Below, in pieces: positions 56,037 through 62,859 of a stretch of DNA of 64,000 nucleotides (positions within the stretch are counted from its first letter, which is position 1; every line of letters begins with the position of its first letter). Source of the DNA: Achromobacter sp. RTa (GTDB lineage Bacteria > Pseudomonadota > Gammaproteobacteria > Burkholderiales > Burkholderiaceae_B); contig NZ_JPYO01000042.1 of assembly GCF_000757485.1 (NCBI RefSeq), positions 908,707 to 972,706 on the forward strand, given 5' to 3'. The translations under genes and the position numbers were made by a program. Below the pieces are notes generated by a model. It was not told the origin of the DNA. It made no database searches and was given only the letters and a program-made list of their open reading frames with translations.

Positions 56037-56816
56037 ATGTCATACGCCGATCTCAGCCAGGCACGGCTGTATTACGTCATCGACGGCCCCGCCGACGCGC
56101 CGGCGCTCGTGCTCTCCAATTCGTTGGGCACCTGCTCCGACATGTGGGCCCGCCAGATCCCCGAACTGAGCAAGCACTTCCGCGTGCTGCGCTACGACAC
56201 CCGCGGCCACGGCAAATCATCGGTCCCCGAAGGCGAATACAGTTTCGAACAGCTGGGCAACGACGTCGCGGAACTGCTCGCGCACCTGAACATCCAGCGC
56301 GCGCACTTCTGCGGCTTGTCGATGGGCGGCCCGACCGGCTTGTGGCTGGCGCTGGCGCGTCCCGAACTCGTGGACAAACTGATCCTGTGCAACACCGCCG
56401 CCCGCATCGGCTCGGCCGAGGGCTGGAGCGCGCGCATCGCCGCAGTGGCCGAGCAAAAGCTGGAAAACATGGCGCCCGCCCTCGTCGAGCGCTGGCTCAC
56501 CGATGGCTACCGCGCCGCGGAACCGGGCCTGACCCAGGTTCTGATCGACATGCTGCGCCGCACGCCGGACGCCGGCTACTCGGGCAATTGCGCCGCGCTG
56601 CGCGACGCCGATTTCCGCGAACAGGTCGCCTCCATCACGGCGCCCACGCTGGTCATCAGCAGCACGCACGACCTGGCGGCCACGCCCGCCCAAGGCCGCG
56701 AACTGGCGAACGCCATCCCCGGCGGCCGCTATCTGGAATTGAATACCTCCCATATCTCGAACTGGGAGCAACCGGAAGCCTTCACCCGCGCGGTCGTCGA
56801 CTTCCTGACGGAGTGA
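56037..56816 (+). CDS. pcaD: 3-oxoadipate enol-lactonase
   Basis: Alpha/beta hydrolase of 259 residues that opens the enol-lactone to 3-oxoadipate. Nucleophile serine in FCGLSMGGPTG, oxyanion region NSLGTCSDMW, and the terminal His in LNTSHISNWEQP are visible. Family length is normal. It follows catC and the YciI-like gene and precedes a cyclase gene by 4 bp. Confidence 0.94.
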   Translation: MSYADLSQARLYYVIDGPADAPALVLSNSLGTCSDMWARQIPELSKHFRVLRYDTRGHGKSSVPEGEYSFEQLGNDVAELLAHLNIQRAHFCGLSMGGPTGLWLALARPELVDKLILCNTAARIGSAEGWSARIAAVAEQKLENMAPALVERWLTDGYRAAEPGLTQVLIDMLRRTPDAGYSGNCAALRDADFREQVASITAPTLVISSTHDLAATPAQGRELANAIPGGRYLELNTSHISNWEQPEAFTRAVVDFLTE

Positions 56817-56820
56817 CCGC

Positions 56821-57861
56821 ATGCAGCGCTGGAAACACCGGCCCGAAGGCTCCAACTGGGGCGACTTCGGACCCGACGACCAACTCGGCCGCCTGAACCT
56901 CATCACCGAAGAGCAGGTCCTGAAGGGCGCGCGCGAAATCCGCGCCGGCAAGACCTTCTGCCTGTCCTTGCCGCTGGACCTGCCCGGCGGCAACGTGCTC
57001 AACCCGCGGCGCCATCCCCCGCAGCTGAGCCCCACCCGCCTCGCCGACACGCCCTACCTGAACTTCCCGCTGCGCAACGTCAATCCGGACGCGGTGGACG
57101 TACTGAGCGACGACCAGGTGCTGCTGTCCATGCAGTACTCCACCCAATGGGACGCGCTGGCGCACGTAGGCGCGCTGTTCGACGCCGACGGCGACGGCCG
57201 CGCCGAGCTGCGCTACTACAACGGCTTCCAGGCCGGCGTGGACATCGTGGGGCCGGCCGACGGCGACCATACCGGCTGCGGCTGCAACAGCGGAGGCCCG
57301 TCCGCGGCGCTCAAGCTGGGCGTTGAGAACCTGGCCCAGAAAGGCATGCAGGGGCGTGGCGTGCTGGTGGACCTGTTCCGCCACTACGGCCCCGGCCGCA
57401 CGCTGATCGGCCATGCGGAACTGATGCACGTGCTGGAAACGGACGGCATCGGCGTCGAGCCCGGCGACATGCTGGTGCTGCGCACCGGCTACGCGGAAGC
57501 GGTCGTTTCGATGAACGGCAAGCCCGACGCCGAGGTGCTGCACAGCTACGGCGCGGCGCTGGACGGCACCGACGCCGCGCTGCTGCAATGGATCACCGAT
57601 AGCGGCATCGCCGCCATCTGCGCCGACAATTACGCGGTGGAGGCCTACCCGGCGCGCGAAAAAAGCGGCCCGCGCGCCATGCTTCCCCTGCACCACCATT
57701 GCCTGTTCAAGCTGGGCCTGCCCCTGGCCGAACTGTGGTACCTGAAGGACCTGGCCGATTGGCTGCACGCCAAAGGCCGCCACCATTTCATGCTGACGGC
57801 GCCTCCGCTGCGCCTGCCGCATGCGATCGGTTCGCCGGTGACGCCGGTCGCGACGGTGTAG
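56821..57861 (+). CDS. Cyclase-family metal-dependent hydrolase (kynurenine formamidase-like)
   Basis: A 346-residue member of the cyclase family. The metal-site motif appears as TQWDALAHVGALFDADGDG, with later HIS residues (FRHYGPGRTLIGHAEL and LHHHCLFKLGLPLAELW). The usual HxGTHxD form is changed to WDALAHVG, as in a longer subgroup of the family. It is the last gene of the pca operon. Its substrate may be a lactone or amide met in the pathway, but this is open. Confidence 0.86.
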   Translation: MQRWKHRPEGSNWGDFGPDDQLGRLNLITEEQVLKGAREIRAGKTFCLSLPLDLPGGNVLNPRRHPPQLSPTRLADTPYLNFPLRNVNPDAVDVLSDDQVLLSMQYSTQWDALAHVGALFDADGDGRAELRYYNGFQAGVDIVGPADGDHTGCGCNSGGPSAALKLGVENLAQKGMQGRGVLVDLFRHYGPGRTLIGHAELMHVLETDGIGVEPGDMLVLRTGYAEAVVSMNGKPDAEVLHSYGAALDGTDAALLQWITDSGIAAICADNYAVEAYPAREKSGPRAMLPLHHHCLFKLGLPLAELWYLKDLADWLHAKGRHHFMLTAPPLRLPHAIGSPVTPVATV

Positions 57862-57864
57862 ATG

Positions 57865-57926
57865 GGTGTCTGACACCCCTGAAACGCCCGTTGAATACAA
57901 CGTGCAATCCCGTGGGTGTCAGACAT
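57865..57926. repeat. Pair of GGTGTCWGACACC palindromes
   Basis: GGTGTCTGACACC at 57865-57877 and GGTGTCAGACAT at 57915-57926, centres 50 bp apart and inverted, fill the gap between the convergent cyclase and PsiF genes. The layout is the same as the pair at 36367-36428. Confidence 0.85.
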
Positions 57927-57936
57927 CGGCCAAGTG

Positions 57937-58275
57937 CTAGCCCTTCAGGCAGGTGCTCATGAAGGTCTTGCGCTTGTCGCCGGTCAGCTTCTGCTCTCCG
58001 GCCTGGGCGTTGCAATCCTTCATCTTCTGCTGCTGCGGCGTCAGCTGTTTGGCTGGCGCCGCGGTCTCGCCCTTCAGGCAGCTGCTCATGTAGGCCTTGC
58101 GCTCGTCGCCCTTCTTGCCTTCCGCGGACTTGTTGCAGTCCGCCATGCGCTGCTGTTGCGGCGTAGGCGTCTTGGCGGGAGCGGGCGTGGCGGCGGGGGT
58201 CTGGGCATAGGCGGCCCCGGCGAAGCAGGCGGACAACAGGATGGCAGAAGCCAACTGGCTGGTACGGGAAAGCAT
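57937..58275 (-). CDS. PsiF-repeat secreted protein
   Basis: A 112-residue protein with a signal peptide (MLSRTSQLASAILLSACFAG, cut near YAQ) and two PsiF repeats, each of the form QQQ(R/K)M(A/K)DCN...KR/DERKAYMSSCLKG. The paired cysteines of each repeat suggest disulfides in the periplasm. PsiF in E. coli is induced by phosphate starvation, but no Pho box is visible here and its function is unknown. Start 58275 is set by the signal peptide. Confidence 0.9.
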   Translation of the reverse strand: MLSRTSQLASAILLSACFAGAAYAQTPAATPAPAKTPTPQQQRMADCNKSAEGKKGDERKAYMSSCLKGETAAPAKQLTPQQQKMKDCNAQAGEQKLTGDKRKTFMSTCLKG

Positions 58276-58621
58276 GGTTCCTCCCTTGGGCGTCCGCGCG
58301 CCCGGAATCTGGCGCGATGGCGGGCCGCACGATCCGCCGGCCAATTCGCCGGCCCGGTCATCATCGAACAAACCGGACGCCCGCGCAAGATCCCCGAAAG
58401 TCAAGAATCGCCAAGGCTTGCGCCGCCCTGAAGCGCCTGCGCGCAAGCCATGGCGGCAGGCCGGAAACCCGCGATTGCGCGATATTCCCATGCTCCTGCC
58501 GCATTCGCCGCCGAATTTGCGGCCAAGGCATGCAAGCCGTTACCCATTCATCCGTTTGACCCGTTGTGCCGGCGGCCGGAAAGGTGTGAGATACACATGC
58601 CTGCCTACACGGGAGACCGCC
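58276..58621. other. Divergent intergenic region psiF-like / FxLYD gene
   Basis: A 346-bp G/C-rich gap that must contain promoters for both neighbours. I find no clear -10/-35 pair, operator, repeat or short gene in it. Confidence 0.4.
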
Positions 58622-58960
58622 ATGAAAACCGCCCTAGCCGCTTTCGCCCTGCTCGCCGGCCTGTCTTGCGCCGCCAGCGCGCAAGGCCCGGTCTATGGCG
58701 TCACGCTGGGCAATGTCCAGGCCGTGCGCGACGTCAACCAGAACGTGTCGGCAATTACCGGGCTGCTCGCCAACCAGTCCGCCCGCCCGATCAATAGCGT
58801 GCTGCTGACCTTCGTGCTTTACGACGAACAGGGCCGCGAGGTGGGCCGCGTGCGCGACGGCATTTCCGGCCCTCTGGCGCCCGGGCAAATCAAGCAGATC
58901 AGGGCGGTGACGCCCCTGCAATTCACCCGGGTCACGGCCCTGGACGTCAACGCCTGGTAG
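58622..58960 (+). CDS. FxLYD-domain secreted protein
   Basis: A 112-residue protein with a signal peptide (MKTALAAFALLAGLSCAASA, cut before QGPVYG) and an immunoglobulin-like FxLYD domain (ITGLLANQSARPINSVLLTFVLYDEQGREVG). Such domains are extracytoplasmic; no enzymatic role is known. Its last 14 bp overlap the end of the convergent MFS gene. Confidence 0.85.
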   Translation: MKTALAAFALLAGLSCAASAQGPVYGVTLGNVQAVRDVNQNVSAITGLLANQSARPINSVLLTFVLYDEQGREVGRVRDGISGPLAPGQIKQIRAVTPLQFTRVTALDVNAW

Positions 58961-60173
58961 CGGTGCCCAGCGGCGCCGCCGTCCTGACGCGGGCCGGCCA
59001 GACCGCCGCCAGCGCCAGCAGCCCCGCAATCAGCGCATAGGGCGCGCCGGGGTCTGCGTCGTACACCAGCGTGCCGGCCAGCGGCCCCGCGATGATGCCC
59101 AGGCCCTGGGCGGCGGCGACAGTGCCGGCCGCGGCGCCTTGCTCGTTCGTGTTCACGGCGTTGGCGGCCAGAGCCGTCACCGAAGGGAAGACCCAGCCCA
59201 TGCCCGCCGCCGCGACGAAATAACCTATCCACAGGAACGGCTGCGTCGCCGCAAACAGGATCGAGCCGAAGCCAAGGGCGGAAACCGCGCAGCCGATGCG
59301 GATCAGCCGCTCCGGCGCCCAGCCCAGCCGGCGGACCAGCAACTGGGCCAGGATCAGCGCCACCCCGACCGCCGTCAAGGCAATGCCCGCGGCGCGCGCG
59401 GCGGCGGCCGCATCCAGGTGCAGGCGGTCTAGCGCGAAGAAGCCCACCACGACCTGCGCAACGATGACGCAGAACATGGACGTGAACGCTACCGCCATGG
59501 GACGGCGCAGGCGCGCGTCGCCGATCTTCAGCGAGGCCGCGTTCGGCGCGGCATGGCGCTCGGCGCGCGGCAGCCAGCGCCACAGGACGGCCAGGGACGC
59601 CACCGGCAGCACCGTCGTGATGACCAACGGCAATTCCAGGCCATGGACAGCGAGCATGCCCGCCACGCCAGGCCCGGCAACCATGCCCAGACCGCTGGCG
59701 GCGCCCAGCATCGCCAAGGCGCCTGCGCGCTGCCCGGGCGGCACGTGGTCGGCGATCAGCGCCGCCCCGGTCGCCGGCACGGCCGCGTAGAAGCCGCCAA
59801 CCAGGCCCCGCAGGACCACCATGCCTGCGAAGGCCAGCCAGACCGGCAGCGGATTGCGCAAGGCGAAGATCAGGAATGCGCACAGGGCGGCGTAGGACAG
59901 CACGAACCCTCCCAGCCCCTGGAGAATGATGCGCCGGCGCCCCAGCTTGTCGCTGGCCGCCCCCCAGCGGCGGGCAAACAGCACCCAGGCGATGCCTCCC
60001 ACCGTCACCGCCAGGCCCGCTTGCCAGGGCGCCAGCCCGAGCGACCGCGCTATCGGTCCTATCAGCGCCACGAAAGACATCAGCGCCAGCGTGCACGCGA
60101 AGGTCTCGAACATCAGGGGCTTGATGCTGAAAGCGCCGGCCACCGGCGCCCGCTCATCGGACTCAAGACTCAT
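58947..60173 (-). CDS. MFS transporter, probably iron-regulated
   Basis: A 408-residue major facilitator protein with about twelve membrane segments and a motif-A loop FARRWGAASDKLGRRRII between segments 2 and 3. Its start lies 18 bp from a near-consensus Fur box, so it is expected to be repressed by iron. That makes a siderophore exporter or iron-linked efflux pump the best guess. No siderophore gene is in this window. It shares 14 bp with the FxLYD gene at its 3' end. Confidence 0.9.
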   Translation of the reverse strand: MSLESDERAPVAGAFSIKPLMFETFACTLALMSFVALIGPIARSLGLAPWQAGLAVTVGGIAWVLFARRWGAASDKLGRRRIILQGLGGFVLSYAALCAFLIFALRNPLPVWLAFAGMVVLRGLVGGFYAAVPATGAALIADHVPPGQRAGALAMLGAASGLGMVAGPGVAGMLAVHGLELPLVITTVLPVASLAVLWRWLPRAERHAAPNAASLKIGDARLRRPMAVAFTSMFCVIVAQVVVGFFALDRLHLDAAAAARAAGIALTAVGVALILAQLLVRRLGWAPERLIRIGCAVSALGFGSILFAATQPFLWIGYFVAAAGMGWVFPSVTALAANAVNTNEQGAAAGTVAAAQGLGIIAGPLAGTLVYDADPGAPYALIAGLLALAAVWPARVRTAAPLGTATRR

Positions 60174-60190
60174 GGAGGGTTCACCATATA

Positions 60191-60209
60191 AATAATGATA
60201 ATCATTCTC
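60191..60209. promoter_or_regulatory. Fur box
   Basis: AATAATGATAATCATTCTC matches the 19-bp Fur consensus GATAATGATAATCATTATC at 17 positions. It lies 18 bp before the MFS start codon, within the promoter, and faces the region leading to a free-standing hairpin on the other side. Being palindromic it could serve both strands. Confidence 0.88.
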
Positions 60210-60214
60210 GTATA

Positions 60215-60350
60215 TAGCGTATGGCTTGCCTTGTCCAGGCCAAAAACCCTTGCCGCTTCAGGGTCTAGCCCCGGGAACACCGGGTCAAGTATGGGAAAAT
60301 TCCGAGTGTCGACTCGATGAAAAGGGGCTTCCAAACGAAGCCCCTTGTTG
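60215..60350 (+). ncRNA. Candidate Fur-controlled small RNA or leader transcript
   Basis: Between the Fur box and the carbonic anhydrase gene there is no plausible gene, yet a strong hairpin ends at 60346. A transcript starting just after the Fur box would be about 110-130 nt long and end at this hairpin, the layout of RyhB/PrrF-type iron sRNAs. No matching promoter could be defined, and the hairpin lacks a long T-run, so it may instead be a leader of the anhydrase gene. Confidence 0.3.
60322..60346 (+). terminator. Hairpin upstream of the carbonic anhydrase gene
   Basis: Perfect 10-bp stem AAGGGGCTTC (60322-60331) with GAAGCCCCTT (60337-60346), loop CAAAC, followed by GTTG. Such stems with A and T ends are typical intrinsic terminators. 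No gene on this strand precedes it within this gap. Confidence 0.65.
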
Positions 60351-60401
60351 CGTGTGTCGGCGCGCCAGCATGCCTGGCTCCGCTACGAGGAAGAAAAGAT
60401 C

Positions 60402-61052
60402 ATGTTTCCAAAAAGACTCTCTGAAGGCTACCAATCATTCCTGCAAGGCCGCTTCCACTCGGAAAGCAGCCGATACCAAAAGCTGGCCGAACTGGGGCAA
60501 AGCCCGGAAATCCTGATCATCGGATGCTGCGACTCCCGCGTCTCTCCCGAAGTCATCTTCGATGCGGGCCCCGGCGAAATGTTCGTGATCCGCAACGTCG
60601 CGAACCTGGTCCCGCCCTGTGATCCCGATTCCGAATCGTCGTACCACGGCACCAGCGCCGCCATCGAATTCGCCGTCAACGGCCTGAACGTCAAGCACAT
60701 CGTCGTGCTGGGCCACGCCTCCTGCGGCGGCATCCGCTCCTTCTTCGACGACGCCAAGCCCCTGTCCAAGGGCGATTTCATCGGCAAGTGGATGTCGCAG
60801 ATCGAACCCGTGGCGGAACGCCTGGGCCCCGCCACCGGCGACCGCCAGGCCAATCTGAAGCGTCTCGAGCTGGCGACGGTGGAGCACAGCCTGAACAACC
60901 TGATGACGTTCCCGTCCATCCGCCGCCGCGTGCAGAAGGGCGAGCTGGAGCTGCACGGCACGTACTTCGGCGTAGCCACGGGCGTCCTGTTCCTGCGCGA
61001 CCCCAAGACCGGCGAATTCAATCCCTGCCTGGAAACCGGCCTCGTCGGCTAG
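60402..61052 (+). CDS. Beta-class carbonic anhydrase
   Basis: Zinc enzyme of 216 residues that interconverts CO2 and bicarbonate. Zinc ligands and the Asp-Arg pair are in IIGCCDSRVSP (C43, D44, R46) and GHASCGGI (H105, C108). Start 60402 (MFPKRLSEGYQSFLQGRF) fits the subgroup; an upstream in-frame ATG has no matching sequence and would overlap the hairpin. It could supply bicarbonate for PEP carboxylase and biosynthesis, but it is not linked to ppc. Confidence 0.94.
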   Translation: MFPKRLSEGYQSFLQGRFHSESSRYQKLAELGQSPEILIIGCCDSRVSPEVIFDAGPGEMFVIRNVANLVPPCDPDSESSYHGTSAAIEFAVNGLNVKHIVVLGHASCGGIRSFFDDAKPLSKGDFIGKWMSQIEPVAERLGPATGDRQANLKRLELATVEHSLNNLMTFPSIRRRVQKGELELHGTYFGVATGVLFLRDPKTGEFNPCLETGLVG

Positions 61053-61101
61053 GCGCGGCCGGCTAGGCGCGGCCGGCCAGGCGCGGCCGGCCAGGCGCGG
61101 G
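61051..61101. repeat. 14-bp tandem repeat after the carbonic anhydrase gene
   Basis: AGGCGCGGCCGGC(T/C) is repeated at 61051-61064, 61065-61078 and 61079-61092 with a partial fourth copy. It starts in the stop codon of the anhydrase gene and runs to the end of the convergent GntR gene. A slippage-type repeat that could vary in copy number. Confidence 0.85.
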
Positions 61102-61103
61102 CT

Positions 61104-61781
61104 TCACACCCGGTAGGCCTGCGCCAGCCTTTCGTAATTGTTCTTCAGGATGATGCCCGCGTAGTAGACGTGCTCGCGCATCAGGTCTTCCGCGCGCGCG
61201 CCGTCGCGCGCGATGATCGCGCTGACGATGCGGTGATGGTCGTCGTGCGAGCGCAGGATGATCCCGTGGTCCTCCCACAGGATGATGCGGTCCGACGCGT
61301 AGGGGATCGCCTGCGCCTGCGTGGCGAAGCGTTTCACCCACGGATTGCCGGCCGCCTCCAGGATGCCGTTGTGCAGCGTGATGTTCACCTTCTGGTACGG
61401 AAGGTGATCTTCGGGCAGCAGCTCTCCCTTCGCCAGGATCCGGTCCCCGTCGTCCAGGCAATTCTTCAACACCGCCACCGCGTCATGCGATAGCCCCCGC
61501 AGGGCGGCCTGCCGACAGGCCAGCCCCTCCAGCGCGGCGCGCACCTCGTACGCGGCAACGATCTCCCCGATGTCATAGGCGCGGACCGTGTATCCGCGCT
61601 TGGGCAGATGCTCGAGCAAACCTTCGTTGCCCAGCGTCGCCAGCGCCGCGCGCACCGGCGTGCGCGACACGCCCAGCTTCTCGGCCAAGGGGATTTCTTC
61701 AAGACGGGCGCCAGGGTTGAACTTGCCATGCAGCACCCAGTCCCGCAGCGTATCGGTAACGTGTTGAGATAGCGTATCCAT
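61104..61781 (-). CDS. GntR-family regulator with FCD domain (VanR-like group)
   Basis: A 225-residue regulator: GntR winged helix (about 18-70, FNPGARLEEIPLAEKLGVSRTPVRAALATLGNEGLL) and a helical FCD domain with ligand/metal residues in NITLHNGILEAAGN and SHDDHHRIVSAI. It is divergent from an SDR-SBP operon and likely controls it through the TGTATACA sites nearby. Confidence 0.91.
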   Translation of the reverse strand: MDTLSQHVTDTLRDWVLHGKFNPGARLEEIPLAEKLGVSRTPVRAALATLGNEGLLEHLPKRGYTVRAYDIGEIVAAYEVRAALEGLACRQAALRGLSHDAVAVLKNCLDDGDRILAKGELLPEDHLPYQKVNITLHNGILEAAGNPWVKRFATQAQAIPYASDRIILWEDHGIILRSHDDHHRIVSAIIARDGARAEDLMREHVYYAGIILKNNYERLAQAYRV

Positions 61782-61789
61782 GCCTGCAT

Positions 61790-61797
61790 TGTATACA
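61790..61797. promoter_or_regulatory. TGTATACA palindrome, likely GntR operator
   Basis: TTGTATACATGAA lies 8 bp from the gntR start codon. The core TGTATACA is repeated at 61919-61926 near the SDR gene. FCD-type GntR regulators often bind TnGTnnnACnA-like palindromes, and the core matches. Likely autoregulatory. Confidence 0.55.
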
Positions 61798-61917
61798 TGA
61801 AGAATACTTGCGCCACCTTGTCAAGATCCCCTCTCCTCGCTTTCCCTAGGATTTCTGTCCTAAATCAAACGGCGTTCAGGGTAAGCCCCTATACCTCCGA
61901 ACAGTTCATGTATACAT

Positions 61918-61927
61918 AATCGCAAAA
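61918..61927. promoter_or_regulatory. ATGTATACAT palindrome, likely GntR operator for the SDR operon
   Basis: A 10-bp perfect palindrome in an A/T-rich block 60 bp before the SDR start. It shares the TGTATACA core with the site at 61790-61797, about 130 bp away, so a repressor could bind both. Confidence 0.55.
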
Positions 61928-61986
61928 AATTAACGATAGCGGCCATGCCATCCCCAAGGCTTGCGGCACGCCACCGAGGAGACAGC

Positions 61987-62781
61987 ATGTCCAATGTATC
62001 CACGCCCGTCGAATCCGGCGCCCTCCCCCGTCTCGCCCTGGTTACCGGAGGCGGCGGCGGCATCGGCGCCACCGTCTGCCAGGAACTGGCGCTGGCCGGC
62101 TTCCGCGTCGTGGTCTCGGATGTGGATGCCGGGCGCGCCGGCCGCGTGGCCGACGAACTCGGCGCTCCGCACGCCGCCCATGCCTTCGACGTCAGCGACG
62201 AAGCCTCGGTCGAGCGCGCGTTCGACGAGATCGAAACCCGGCATGGCCCGATCGCGGTCCTGGTCAGCGCGGCCGGCCTGCTGCTGTTCCAGGAAAACGG
62301 CGAGCGCCCGCTGATCAAGGACACCACCCTGGACATCTGGGAACGCAGCTTCGCCGTCAACGCGCGCGGCGTCTTCCTGTGCGGACGCGCCTATTTGCGC
62401 CGGCGCGAAACCGCGCCGGTGGCCCACGGCCGCATCATCACCTTCACGTCGGTGGCCGCGCAGCTTGGCGGCTATCGATCCAGCGCTTCGTACATCGCCG
62501 CCAAATCCGCCGTGCTGGGCCTGACCAAGGCCATGGCGCGCGAATCCGCGCACCTGGGCGTCACCGTCAACGGCATCGCGCCCGGCCTGATCGACACGGA
62601 CATGCTGCGCAGCACGGTCACCAGCAGCGGCGCGCTCGCCGCGGCGGCCCAGGCGATTCCGCTGGGCCGCATCGGCACCGTGGACGACGTGGCCGCCGCC
62701 GTGCGCTTCCTGGCCTCCGAAGCGGCCGGCTACATCACCGGGAGCGTCATCGACGTGAACGGCGGCTACCGCATGCAGTAG
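61987..62781 (+). CDS. Short-chain dehydrogenase/reductase
   Basis: SDR of 264 residues. Cofactor motif TGGGGGIG, NAG replaced by SAAG, catalytic YIAAK. GAGGAGACAGC stands before ATG 61987; a start 14 codons upstream has no such site. It lies 79 bp before a Liv-type solute-binding protein gene and is presumably the first enzyme of the pathway for what that protein imports. Confidence 0.89.
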   Translation: MSNVSTPVESGALPRLALVTGGGGGIGATVCQELALAGFRVVVSDVDAGRAGRVADELGAPHAAHAFDVSDEASVERAFDEIETRHGPIAVLVSAAGLLLFQENGERPLIKDTTLDIWERSFAVNARGVFLCGRAYLRRRETAPVAHGRIITFTSVAAQLGGYRSSASYIAAKSAVLGLTKAMARESAHLGVTVNGIAPGLIDTDMLRSTVTSSGALAAAAQAIPLGRIGTVDDVAAAVRFLASEAAGYITGSVIDVNGGYRMQ

Positions 62782-62859
62782 GAAATTCCGGCGGCCCGCC
62801 CGCCTACGCAGCAAAGCGCCGCACCGACACAGGCGCGTATCCAAAACGGGAGACAAGAC

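Noticed and set aside
60226..60516. Short open frame between the Fur box and the carbonic anhydrase gene
   Set aside because: It runs out of frame into the carbonic anhydrase gene and its sequence has no ribosome site or family resemblance.
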